Positions 31,441-40,536 of a stretch of DNA of 64,000 nucleotides are shown here, in pieces. The translations under genes and the position numbers were made by a program. The stretch is from contig CABZJV010000001.1 in the NCBI GenBank assembly GCA_902526115.1, forward strand, positions 42,300-106,299, read 5' to 3'. Each line of letters begins with the position of its first letter. The first letter of the stretch is position 1. The DNA comes from an uncultured Pelagibacteraceae bacterium. Its GTDB lineage: Bacteria; Pseudomonadota; Alphaproteobacteria; Pelagibacterales; Pelagibacteraceae. The notes under the pieces were generated by a model, which did not search any database, was not told the DNA's origin, and saw only the letters and a list, made by a program, of their open reading frames with translations.

Positions 31441-32892
31441 TTAAGTTCCACAAAAGGTTTTATACTTTTCATTGGTCAAAGGTGCAGGTGATTGGTATTC
31501 TGAAATATCTTTAGTGTCATAAGGGTTTTTAAGAACAGATAATAATTTATTCATTACACCAAAATTATTATTCTCTGCTGCTGATAAAGCTTCTTCTACT
31601 TTGTGATTTCTAGGAATTACGTTTGGATTTACTTTACGCATAAGTTGTAATTGTTTTTCGTTATTTGAATTATTTAAACGTGATCTTACTTTCCATTCAT
31701 TGACCCATTTTTTAAAACTCACATCTTCATAAATTTTATCATCAATAGCAACACCCATTAAATAACAAAATGTATTTGTATAATCAGCTTTATTGTTACT
31801 CATCCAATCCATCAAAGATTTGATTAAATTCTTATCATTTTTTTCTTCTCCAAATAAACCGAGTTTATCTCTCATCATATTCAACCATTTATTTTCGTAA
31901 ATTTCCTGAAAGTTATCAATTATTTCAGTTGCTATATTAATTGCTTTATCCTCGTTGGTGTCAATTATTGGAATTAAACACTCAGCAAATCTTGCTAAGT
32001 TCCATTTTGCTATAGGTGGCTGATTTGAATATGAATATCTACCAAATTTATCAATTGAACTAAATACAGTTTTAGGATCATAATGATCCATAAATGCACA
32101 AGGCCCATAATCTATGGTTTCTCCTGAGATAGTCATATTATCAGTATTCATAACACCATGAATAAAACCGACTCTCATCCAATCAACTATAAGCTCACAT
32201 TGGTTTTGCAAAACAAGATTTAATAAATCTAAGGCTTTATTTTGTGAAGATGTTATTTCAGGGAAATGTCTTTCAATCGTATAATTAACTAATATTTTTA
32301 ATTCTTCTATATTTTGTTTTCCAGCAATATATTGAAAAGTACCAACCCTTATATGACTTGATGCTACCCTAGTTAAAATTGCTCCTTGTAATAAATTTTC
32401 TCTCACAACCTTTTCACCAGTTTTAACTACAGCAAGACTTCTGGTTGTTTGAATATTTAAAGAATGAATTGCTTCGCTTATAATATATTCCCTAAGCATT
32501 GGCCCTAATGCAGCTCGACCATCACCACCTCTTGAGAAAGAAGTTCTTCCAGAACCTTTAAATTGTATATCAAAACGACTGTTTTTATTGACTAAATGTT
32601 CACCTAGCAAAACTGCTCTACCATCACCTAACATAGTAAAATGACCAAACTGATGTCCCGCATATGCTTGCGCAATTGTATTTGTATTTTCAGGCAATGT
32701 ATTACCAGAAAAAATTTCAGCTAATTTTTTTTTATCTACCTTTGAAAAATCTAGATTTAATTCTTTAGCAAGTTCTTCATTTAACACTACTAACTCTGGA
32801 TCATGAACTGGTGTAGGTTTTATATCTTCTTTAAAAGTGTTAGGTAGTCGAGAATAAGTATTATCAAAATTCCAATTGATATGATTTTTCAC
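31441..32892 (-). CDS. selO: Protein adenylyltransferase SelO (YdiU/UPF0061)
   Basis: QAYAGHQFGHFTMLGDGRAVLLGE, QFKGSGRTSFSRGGDGRAALGPMLREYIISEAIHSL, GVMNTDNMTISGETIDYGPCAFMD. Confidence 0.95.
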   Translation of the reverse strand: MKNHINWNFDNTYSRLPNTFKEDIKPTPVHDPELVVLNEELAKELNLDFSKVDKKKLAEIFSGNTLPENTNTIAQAYAGHQFGHFTMLGDGRAVLLGEHLVNKNSRFDIQFKGSGRTSFSRGGDGRAALGPMLREYIISEAIHSLNIQTTRSLAVVKTGEKVVRENLLQGAILTRVASSHIRVGTFQYIAGKQNIEELKILVNYTIERHFPEITSSQNKALDLLNLVLQNQCELIVDWMRVGFIHGVMNTDNMTISGETIDYGPCAFMDHYDPKTVFSSIDKFGRYSYSNQPPIAKWNLARFAECLIPIIDTNEDKAINIATEIIDNFQEIYENKWLNMMRDKLGLFGEEKNDKNLIKSLMDWMSNNKADYTNTFCYLMGVAIDDKIYEDVSFKKWVNEWKVRSRLNNSNNEKQLQLMRKVNPNVIPRNHKVEEALSAAENNNFGVMNKLLSVLKNPYDTKDISEYQSPAPLTNEKYKTFCGT

Positions 32893-32983
32893 AGGTTTAT
32901 CAAGTTCTAAGTATTATTTAAAATTTTTTCCTTTTTTTCAAGTTTTTTTATATTCAATATACTATGGATTTTAGATTAAAGAT

Positions 32984-33017
32984 TTAAAGGTAGTCTATTT
33001 TAATAAACTACCTTTAA
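32984..33017. terminator. Inverted repeat between the formate dehydrogenase gene and selO, possible transcription terminator/attenuator
   Basis: TTAAAGGTAGT (32984-32994) / ACTACCTTTAA (33007-33017), 11-bp perfect stem with AT-rich loop; no long T tract. Confidence 0.5.
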
Positions 33018-33033
33018 TAAGTTTTAGTATAAG

Positions 33034-34233
33034 CTATTTTTTCTTATATTTGGCCGCTTCCTCTGATCCACCTGTGGCTGATCCTTTACTATAAGAGTGA
33101 GCACCCATTCCAGCTAATTGACCATCTTTAACTATAAGGTATTGATTTCTGATTTCGCTACCTGCAAAGAAACATTCTAAAATTTCTCTTACTCCATCAG
33201 CATATCTTGCTTGAGCAGATAATGAAGTTCCAGATGTGTGTGGTGTCATTCCATGATTTGGCATAGTTCTCCAAACATGATCATTCGGAGCTGGCTGTGG
33301 AAACCAAACGTCACCTGCATAACCACTTAATTGTCCACTTTCGAGAGCTTTAGCAATAGCCTCACGATTACAAATTTTACCTCTAGCAGTATTGACGATG
33401 TATGCACCTTTTTTCATTTTACTAATCATTGCCTCATCAAATAGGTTTTCAGTTTCTGGATGGAGAGGACAATTAATTGTCACAACATCACAAACTTTAA
33501 CCATCGACTCTACAGAATCATGAAAAGTTAAATTCAATTCTTTTTCAACACTATCAGGCAATTTATGTCTATCAAAATAATGTAAATGCACGTCAAAAGG
33601 TTTCATTTTTCTTAGTGCATCTAAACCAATACGACCTGCAGCAACTGTTCCTATATGCATACCTTCAACATCATAAGATCTTTGAACAGCATCTGCAATA
33701 TTCCATCCCCCTTCATTAACAATCCTATGTTGATTATGATAATCTCTTACCATTGAAACTATCATCATAACTATATGTTCTGCTACTGATCTTGAATTAC
33801 AAAATGTAACTTCTACAACATCAATTTTGTTATCCATTGCTGCTTGTAAATCAACGTGGTCTGACCCTATACCCGCAGTAATAGCCATTTTTAAATTTTT
33901 TGCTTTTGCAATTCTCTCTTTTGTTAAATAGTAAGGAAAAAATGGTTGAGATATAACTATATCTGCATCAACTATATGCTTATCAGCTTCACATCCATCG
34001 CCATCTTTGCTATTTGTAACAATGAATTCATGACCATTAGACTCTAAATATTTTCTTAATCCTAATCCCCCTGAAACACATCCTAATAGCTCACCTGGTG
34101 TAAAGTCTCTTCCTTTTGGACTAGGTAAAGTCATTCCATCGGGATATTTTTCTAATTTAGGAAGATCACTAAGGGGGTATGATTTTGGCATTCCACCTTT
34201 TGGATCATCATATAATACACATAATATCTTCAT
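33034..34233 (-). CDS. NAD-dependent formate dehydrogenase (D-2-hydroxyacid dehydrogenase superfamily, metal-independent)
   Basis: DADIVISQPFFPYYLTKERIAKAKNLKMAITAGIGSDHVDL, CNSRSVAEHIVMMIVSMVRDY, PLHPETENLFD, NTARGKICNREAI, PNHGMTPHTSGTSLSAQARY. Confidence 0.95.
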   Translation of the reverse strand: MKILCVLYDDPKGGMPKSYPLSDLPKLEKYPDGMTLPSPKGRDFTPGELLGCVSGGLGLRKYLESNGHEFIVTNSKDGDGCEADKHIVDADIVISQPFFPYYLTKERIAKAKNLKMAITAGIGSDHVDLQAAMDNKIDVVEVTFCNSRSVAEHIVMMIVSMVRDYHNQHRIVNEGGWNIADAVQRSYDVEGMHIGTVAAGRIGLDALRKMKPFDVHLHYFDRHKLPDSVEKELNLTFHDSVESMVKVCDVVTINCPLHPETENLFDEAMISKMKKGAYIVNTARGKICNREAIAKALESGQLSGYAGDVWFPQPAPNDHVWRTMPNHGMTPHTSGTSLSAQARYADGVREILECFFAGSEIRNQYLIVKDGQLAGMGAHSYSKGSATGGSEEAAKYKKK

Positions 34234-34309
34234 TTATTCTCCTATACTTAATAAAATATTAATTTATTTTTGATCATCTAATCTTATTTTTGAAGTGCTA
34301 GCAAACAAA

Positions 34310-34774
34310 TTATTTCTTCGTGGGATAATTTTTTTTAAGAATAAATCGATTAATAATTATTGCAAAAATAAGAATAATTATTGAACCGGTAATCACAGGT
34401 GTTAGTAAGTAGTCTAGTGATACACTACCCATTATGACTATGATAGGATTGCCACCAGCTGGAGGATGAGTAACATTAAGTAAAATCATTAAACCAACGC
34501 CAAAACCAACGGCCAAAGGTATTGTTAAATATAATGGCAAAGGGATAAAATATAAAAAAATTATTCCTACAAGTGCAGTAAGAAGATGACCAAAGAAAAC
34601 ATTTTTTGGTTGTGCAAAAGGACTTTCTGGATATCCATAGAGCAATACCATTGAAGATCCAAAAGAAGCAATCAAAAATATTCCAAATTCAGTTTTATAA
34701 GTGAGAAGAGTTAATATTCCAATTGTTATAATTGAAAATAAACCTGCAAGGAATGATTGTTTTATATCTCCCAT
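34310..34774 (-). CDS. HPP family membrane protein
   Basis: LIASFGSSMVLLYGYPESPFAQPKNVFFGHLLTALVG, THPPAGGNPIIVIMG. Confidence 0.9.
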   Translation of the reverse strand: MGDIKQSFLAGLFSIITIGILTLLTYKTEFGIFLIASFGSSMVLLYGYPESPFAQPKNVFFGHLLTALVGIIFLYFIPLPLYLTIPLAVGFGVGLMILLNVTHPPAGGNPIIVIMGSVSLDYLLTPVITGSIIILIFAIIINRFILKKNYPTKK

Positions 34775-34777
34775 AAT

Positions 34778-35176
34778 TTAATTTGATACAATCTTTTTTA
34801 ATGTTTTAAAAGGAAGTAGAATACACTCTTTTCTTGATAAATTATTGTGATTAAACAATTTACTTAAAAAAGACCATTTCTTGTCAATATTTTCATTTTT
34901 TTTATTGAAATAAGATTTTGCAAAATCGCAAAGCTCATTAATATTATTTTTTTTTGAGTTTATTAAATTTTTTGACAACAAACTTGCGGTAGCTTGACAG
35001 TAAATACATGATTTTCCTTGGTAACCAAAATCAATCAGTTTTTCGTCTTTTATTACAAGCTTAATTTGAATTTCATCACCACATAATGGATTTTTGGATT
35101 TAGCAAAATGAGTATAGTTTTTGATATTTTTGTTATTCTTTGAGTCAGAAGCGATTTCTAAAATTCTAAGATCCAT
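34778..35176 (-). CDS. IscU/SufU-like iron-sulfur cluster assembly scaffold protein
   Basis: NPLCGDEIQIKLVIKDEKLIDFGYQGKSCIYCQATASLLSKNL ... RKECILLPFKTLKK; three-cysteine SufU/NifU-N pattern. Confidence 0.8.
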   Translation of the reverse strand: MDLRILEIASDSKNNKNIKNYTHFAKSKNPLCGDEIQIKLVIKDEKLIDFGYQGKSCIYCQATASLLSKNLINSKKNNINELCDFAKSYFNKKNENIDKKWSFLSKLFNHNNLSRKECILLPFKTLKKIVSN

Positions 35177-35219
35177 AATATTTCTTTAAATCAAGAGTTA
35201 ATGTTTTATATTTTATTCT

Positions 35220-35828
35220 ATGATACATAACAATATTTTAGGAACAGTGCTAGCAGGCGGAAAGTCACAAAGGTTTGGAGAAGACAAATCCCAAGTAAAA
35301 TTAGATGGTAGGTTACTTATTGATTTTATTTTATCAGAAATAGTTGATGAATTTAAAGAAGTTTTGATAGTAACCAATAATCAAATTGCATTTCAAAATT
35401 CTAAAAAGATATCAAAAATTAAAGATTTTAAAAAAGGACAGGGACCTCTAGGAGGGGTTTTAAGTGCAATGAAATGGGCAAAGGAAAAAAATAGTAATTA
35501 TAAATGGATTTCAACTTTTCCTGTAGATACACCATTTTTTAAAAAAGAAATTTTAAAAAAATTTTTAAGTGAAATAAATATAGAAGAAAGTAAACTTTTT
35601 TTTATCAAATCAAATAATACAAGACATAATATTTTTGGGATGTGGTCCATCGACTTAATGAAAAGGTTAGAGGAAGATTTAAATAAGGGACACAAAAAAG
35701 TTGAGACTTGGGCCAATAGTATTGGCGTAAAAATTATAAATATGGAATTTATGTATGAAGATCCTTTTTTTAATATTAATACTAAAGATGATTTAGAAAT
35801 AGCTAAAAAAAAAATAAAAAATGATTAG
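35220..35828 (+). CDS. mobA: Molybdenum cofactor guanylyltransferase
   Basis: GTVLAGGKSQRFGEDKSQVKLDGRLLIDFI, GPLGGVLSAMKWA, FPVDTPFF. Confidence 0.88.
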   Translation: MIHNNILGTVLAGGKSQRFGEDKSQVKLDGRLLIDFILSEIVDEFKEVLIVTNNQIAFQNSKKISKIKDFKKGQGPLGGVLSAMKWAKEKNSNYKWISTFPVDTPFFKKEILKKFLSEINIEESKLFFIKSNNTRHNIFGMWSIDLMKRLEEDLNKGHKKVETWANSIGVKIINMEFMYEDPFFNINTKDDLEIAKKKIKND

Positions 35829-37074
35829 TTATCAAAATTCATTACAAATTTTAAATAAAGGTAGAATTAAAGTTAAAAATGAAAATATTTTAACTAACAA
35901 ATCTTTAAATAGAATTTGTTCTTCAAATATTTATTCTAAATTTAATTATCCAGCTGGAAATAATGCTGCTTTTGATGGCTATGCAATTAATTCAAATGAT
36001 ACTAAAAAATTAAACAGACAAAAATCCAAAGCCTTCAAAATAATTGGATCTGTTTCTGCTGGAAATAAACCATTAAAGAAAAGAATTAACAAATTTGAAG
36101 CAGTAGAAATAATGACAGGTGGAATTATACCAAAAGGTTTTAATACTATTATTCCAATTGAAAGTATTAATTTCTACCCAAATAAGAAATCTAGAAAGTT
36201 TATTATAATCGATAAAAAAATAAAAAAAAATGAACATGTGAGATTTGCAGGGTCTGATTATAAAAAAAATGAACTTGTTATAAAAAAAAATACTATAATT
36301 TTACCAAATCATATTCTGGCCCTAAAGACTCTAGGTATAAAATTTGTAAAAGTTAAAAAAAAAATAAACATCTTATTTTTTTCTACTGGAAATGAAATTT
36401 CAAATAAAGAATTAATACCTAATTGGAAAGTTAGAAATTCTAATAGTCATTACATACAAAATTTAAATCAAAGTTTTCTATTTAATTTTAAAAATGGTGG
36501 GATATTAAGAGACAATCATCAAAATATTTTTAAATTAAAAATTAAAAAAATATTAAATTCTAAAACAGATATTATTATTACATCAGGAGCAGTATCTGCT
36601 GGTAAATTTGATTATATACCTAGGGTTGTTAAAACATTCAAATTATCTAATTTTTTTAAGAGTGTAGCAATAAGACCAGGCAAGCCAATTTTATTTGCTA
36701 AAATTAGTGGAAAACAAAAAGCTATTTTTGGTTTACCTGGAAACCCAATGTCATCATCTGCTTGTTTCAGGTTTTTTGTTTTTCCATATATCGCAAAAGT
36801 ACTTGGGCTACAGGGTGAAAGACCAATCAGAGCTATTCTAAAAAATAATTTCATAAAAAAAAAGAATTTCACTAGATTTGCAAAGAGTAGATTTACCACA
36901 ACTAAAAATGGAAAAATTGAAGTTGAGATTTTAAAAGGGCAAGAATCATTTAGAATTAAATCATTTGTTAAGTCAAATACCTGGTCTCTATTACCCTCAG
37001 GAAAGTCAAAGTTTAAAAAGGGTGACGTTGTTGATTGTTTTTTTCCAAATCATCCTAATCAAAGTTTAATTTGA
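35821..37074 (+). CDS. moeA: Molybdopterin molybdenumtransferase
   Basis: NNAAFDGYAIN, EAVEIMTGGIIPKGFNTIIPIE, STGNEI, ITSGAVSAGKFDYIP, IRPGKPILFA, GLPGNPMSS. Confidence 0.93.
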   Translation: MISYQNSLQILNKGRIKVKNENILTNKSLNRICSSNIYSKFNYPAGNNAAFDGYAINSNDTKKLNRQKSKAFKIIGSVSAGNKPLKKRINKFEAVEIMTGGIIPKGFNTIIPIESINFYPNKKSRKFIIIDKKIKKNEHVRFAGSDYKKNELVIKKNTIILPNHILALKTLGIKFVKVKKKINILFFSTGNEISNKELIPNWKVRNSNSHYIQNLNQSFLFNFKNGGILRDNHQNIFKLKIKKILNSKTDIIITSGAVSAGKFDYIPRVVKTFKLSNFFKSVAIRPGKPILFAKISGKQKAIFGLPGNPMSSSACFRFFVFPYIAKVLGLQGERPIRAILKNNFIKKKNFTRFAKSRFTTTKNGKIEVEILKGQESFRIKSFVKSNTWSLLPSGKSKFKKGDVVDCFFPNHPNQSLI

Positions 37075-37124
37075 TAAATACATTTTTGTTGTAGAAAATT
37101 CTATTTAGAACTAGATTTCCGCAT

Positions 37125-38030
37125 ATGCTAGAGCTTAAAAGTCCAAAAATTGCTATTCCTGTTGTTTTAATTGCAGGTTTGTTATGGTCATTTGGTCCAT
37201 TAGTTGTAAGGCATATGGATAATCCTCATTTAGTTCCTTGGCAGTATATATTTGGAAGAGGTTTAACTATTTTCATTTTGTTAAACCTTTATTTATTTTT
37301 TGAAGAAGGGAAAAATTTTTATAAGAATTATTTAAAAATTGGATTATCAGGAATAATAGGTGGCTCTGGCCTAGGTATTGCAATGATCACATTTATTTAT
37401 TCAATTACAAACACAAGTGCAGCAGTAACATTACTTTGTTTAGCTGCTATGCCATTTTTTACGGCTTTGCTAGCATTCTTATTTTTAAGAGAAAGAATTT
37501 CGTTTAATGTTTGGATTTCTATTATTTTAGCTTCTGTTGGAATATTGATTATGGCTATTGGTAGTACTGGAGAAAAATCTTTAGCTGGATTTATATTTGG
37601 TCTCACGTCTTCAATTGGGTTCTCAATTTTTTCAGTAACATTGAGATGGAAAAAAGAAACTCCAAAATTTACAACCGTAGCTTTTTCTGGATTATTTTGT
37701 TTTATATTTGCTTCAATCGTAATACTAATTAAGGATCAAGTATTTTTCGCTTCTAGTTATAATGGATCATTATTTTCTCTTCATGGAACATTAGTATGCT
37801 TTGGTTTAATTTTATATTCAATTGGCTCCAAAGCAATACCAGCGGCTGAATTAACTTTATTGTCACTAACCGAAGTAGTAGGAGGAATTTTTTGGGTCTG
37901 GCTACCTATATTTGGGATCAATGAAGTCCCATCAACAAATACAATTATTGGAGGATTTTTTCTTTTTGTATCTTTAATTTATTACAGCCTAATTATGAAA
38001 TGGAACAAAAGATATATAGCCTTAAATTAA
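37125..38030 (+). CDS. EamA/DMT family transporter
   Basis: Ten-TM protein with EamA repeats (SITNTSAAVTLLCLAAMPFFTALLAFLFLRERIS). Confidence 0.87.
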   Translation: MLELKSPKIAIPVVLIAGLLWSFGPLVVRHMDNPHLVPWQYIFGRGLTIFILLNLYLFFEEGKNFYKNYLKIGLSGIIGGSGLGIAMITFIYSITNTSAAVTLLCLAAMPFFTALLAFLFLRERISFNVWISIILASVGILIMAIGSTGEKSLAGFIFGLTSSIGFSIFSVTLRWKKETPKFTTVAFSGLFCFIFASIVILIKDQVFFASSYNGSLFSLHGTLVCFGLILYSIGSKAIPAAELTLLSLTEVVGGIFWVWLPIFGINEVPSTNTIIGGFFLFVSLIYYSLIMKWNKRYIALN

Positions 38031-38033
38031 TAG

Positions 38034-39149
38034 ATGAATAAAAATAACATTATTGTTAATAGTTGGAATGAATGGGATCCATTAAAACATGTGATCGTTG
38101 GTAAGGCAGATGGCACTTGTATTCCAGCACCAGAACCAGCACTAGATGCAAAAGTCCCTGAAGACAGCGATATGAGAGGGCAGTTTGGTCCCAGAACTAG
38201 AGATACAGTGGATAAAGCCAATCAATTATTAGATGATTTTGCAGCTATTCTTGAAAAAAAAGGAATTAATGTTGACCGACCAACTCCAATAGATTTTAAT
38301 CAAAAAACATCGACGCCTGATTGGGAAGCGGAGACTATGTTTGGCTGTATGCCACCCAGAGATGTTTTACTTACTGTAGGAAACGAAATACTTGAAGCAA
38401 CTATGAGTTATCGTTGTAGATGGTTTGAATATTTATGTTATAGACCATTAATTCAGCATTATTACAATCAAGATCCTAACATGCGTCACGAGTCTGCACC
38501 AAAACCTAGACTAACAGATTTAGACTATAGAAAAGATTATCTATCCGATAAAATTGGAATTCAAAAACGATTGGAGTGGACTGAAAAAAAACACTTTGTA
38601 ACTACTGAAGAGGAACCTTTATTTGATGCAGCTGACGTTTTGAGATTTGGAAAAGACCTGGTAGTACAACATGGTTTCACTACCAATCTTAAAGGAATTG
38701 ATTGGTTGAAAAGACATTATAAAGACCATCGAGTTCATACAGTAAATTTTCCAGGAGATCCATACCCAATTCATATTGATGCAACATTTACACCGATTAA
38801 AGAGGGATTAATTATAAACAATCCTCAGAGAAAGTTACCTAATGAACAGAGAAAATTATTTCAAAATAATGGTTGGGAAATTATTGATAGTGCACAACCT
38901 GCTCATAATGAACCACCTCCTTTGTGCTATTCATCTACATGGCTTTCTATGAATGTACTTGTTTTAGATCCTAAAACTGTTTGTGTAGAAAAAAGTGAAA
39001 TTTATCAAGCAGAGCAATTAGACAAATTAGGTATGGAGGTTATTCCAGTGGAACTTAGAGATGCCTACGCATTTGGAGGAGGTCTTCACTGTTGTACTGC
39101 AGATGTTTATAGAGAAGGAGTATTAAAGGATTATTTTCCAAAGCAATAG
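38034..39149 (+). CDS. Glycine amidinotransferase (L-arginine:glycine amidinotransferase-like)
   Basis: NEWDPLKHVIVGKADG, ETMFGCMPPRDVLLTVGNEILEATMSYRCRWFEY, HIDATFTPIKEGLIINNP, GGGLHCCTADVYREG (catalytic Cys motif). Confidence 0.9.
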   Translation: MNKNNIIVNSWNEWDPLKHVIVGKADGTCIPAPEPALDAKVPEDSDMRGQFGPRTRDTVDKANQLLDDFAAILEKKGINVDRPTPIDFNQKTSTPDWEAETMFGCMPPRDVLLTVGNEILEATMSYRCRWFEYLCYRPLIQHYYNQDPNMRHESAPKPRLTDLDYRKDYLSDKIGIQKRLEWTEKKHFVTTEEEPLFDAADVLRFGKDLVVQHGFTTNLKGIDWLKRHYKDHRVHTVNFPGDPYPIHIDATFTPIKEGLIINNPQRKLPNEQRKLFQNNGWEIIDSAQPAHNEPPPLCYSSTWLSMNVLVLDPKTVCVEKSEIYQAEQLDKLGMEVIPVELRDAYAFGGGLHCCTADVYREGVLKDYFPKQ

Positions 39150-39151
39150 AT

Positions 39152-40198
39152 ATGGCACAGATTAAGACTAAAAGAGATAGAGTAAAGTTTGCTTCAGACA
39201 ATGTGACAGGAGCATGTCCAGCTGTTTTAGATGCTATTTTAAAAGCAAATGATGGTGACAGGACACCTTATGGCAATGACCAAATATCAACTGATTTGCA
39301 AAATAAATTCTCAGAAATTTTTGAAAAAGAAGTAATTGTTTTTCCAACAGCATCTGGAACAGCTGCTAACGCATTAGCCTTATCAACTATGACTCCGTCA
39401 TTTGGGAATATTTATTGTCATAAATATTCTCACATAAATACTGATGAATGTGGAGCACCTGAATTTTATACTGGAGGAGCAAAACTAATAACCCTTAATG
39501 GTATAGATGGAAAAATTACAGCTAAAGAATTAGATGAAAATATAAATGGAAAAGATATTGTTCATCACACTCAACCTTCTTCAGTTAGTATTACGCAATT
39601 AACTGAAACTGGAGAAGCTTATCAATTAGATGAAATTAAAAAAATTTCAGATGTTGCTCATAATCATAAATTAAATATTCATATGGACGGAGCGAGATTT
39701 GCAAATGCTTTAGTATCTTTAAATTGTACACCAGCAGAAATGACTTGGAAGTCAGGAATAGACGCACTTTCATTTGGTGCTACAAAAAATGGTTGTTTAG
39801 CTGCTGAAGCAATAATATTTTTTAAATCTGAATTGGTTGGAAATTTACCTTTTTTAATGAAAAGGGCTGGACATTTATTATCTAAAATGAGTTTTGTTTC
39901 TGCACAATTAGATGCCTACATTTCAAATGATGTATGGTTAAAAAATGCAAGGCACGCCAATGCTATGGGCAAAAAATTGAGTGAAGGGCTGAATAATCAT
40001 CCTGAAATTAAGCTAGCTTATCCGACATCAGCGAATGAGGTATTTGTAAAAATACCTGAGAATATCATTCGTAATTTAAATTCTGAAGGTTATACAATTA
40101 ATGATGATGAATGGGATGGAAAGAATGTTAGACTGGTTACTGCATGGAATACTGATCCCAAAGATATTGATATATTTTTAGATATAATTAAATCCTAA
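39152..40198 (+). CDS. Low-specificity threonine aldolase / beta-eliminating lyase family PLP enzyme
   Basis: FASDNVTGACPAVLDAIL, YGNDQISTDLQNKFSEIF, FPTASGTAANALAL, NIHMDGARFANAL, SFGATKNG PLP-lysine. Confidence 0.9.
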   Translation: MAQIKTKRDRVKFASDNVTGACPAVLDAILKANDGDRTPYGNDQISTDLQNKFSEIFEKEVIVFPTASGTAANALALSTMTPSFGNIYCHKYSHINTDECGAPEFYTGGAKLITLNGIDGKITAKELDENINGKDIVHHTQPSSVSITQLTETGEAYQLDEIKKISDVAHNHKLNIHMDGARFANALVSLNCTPAEMTWKSGIDALSFGATKNGCLAAEAIIFFKSELVGNLPFLMKRAGHLLSKMSFVSAQLDAYISNDVWLKNARHANAMGKKLSEGLNNHPEIKLAYPTSANEVFVKIPENIIRNLNSEGYTINDDEWDGKNVRLVTAWNTDPKDIDIFLDIIKS

Positions 40199-40199
40199 A

Positions 40200-40427
40200 T
40201 TAACTAGGATTTTCCTTAAGATAATTTATATAATCAACAACTTCATCAAATCTATTATCCTCTATATCTTTATAGCTGGTATTAAATTTATCTTTTAAAG
40301 CAAGGGCTACGTGTGCGTAAGGATTTCGTCCCTTTGGATGATTTGGATGTTCGGGCAATTGTCCTTGTAAATAAAGTCCGGCTTCCTGGATCATTTTCCA
40401 CAGTAGGCTTCGATTTTTCTCGTTCAT
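40200..40427 (-). CDS. Small protein, possible stand-alone ORF6C-like (phage antirepressor C-terminal-like) domain
   Basis: MNEKNRSLLWKMIQEAGLYLQGQLPEHPNHPKGRNPYAHVALALKDKFNTSYKDIEDNRFDEVVDYINYLKENPS; F.-SYKDI-FDEVVDYI pattern; truncated paralog at 41711..41779. Confidence 0.55.
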   Translation of the reverse strand: MNEKNRSLLWKMIQEAGLYLQGQLPEHPNHPKGRNPYAHVALALKDKFNTSYKDIEDNRFDEVVDYINYLKENPS

Positions 40428-40438
40428 ACTACCTAAAA

Positions 40439-40522
40439 CTATGTTCTATCTCTAAATGTTCTAGTTTGGGGACTAGTTATCCCATAAAATCCTATAACCA
40501 TGATCCCTAAAAGTTTTTTCAT
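40439..40522 (-). pseudogene. 27-codon stub sharing its first codons and DNA with the start of gene 40537..41529
   Basis: MKKLLGIMVIGFYGITSPQTRTFRDRT*; 21 bp GATCCCTAAAAGTTTTTTCAT identical at 40502-40522 and 41509-41529. Confidence 0.6.
40448..40478 (+). repeat. 31-bp direct repeat copy A
   Basis: ATCTCTAAATGTTCTAGTTTGGGGACTAGTT; one mismatch to 41573-41603. Confidence 0.9.
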
Positions 40523-40536
40523 TTATTCATAATTCT

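Noticed and set aside
40313-40510. Plus-strand 65-aa ORF
   Set aside because: Antisense to the small minus-strand ORF and the repeat/stub region; no independent support.
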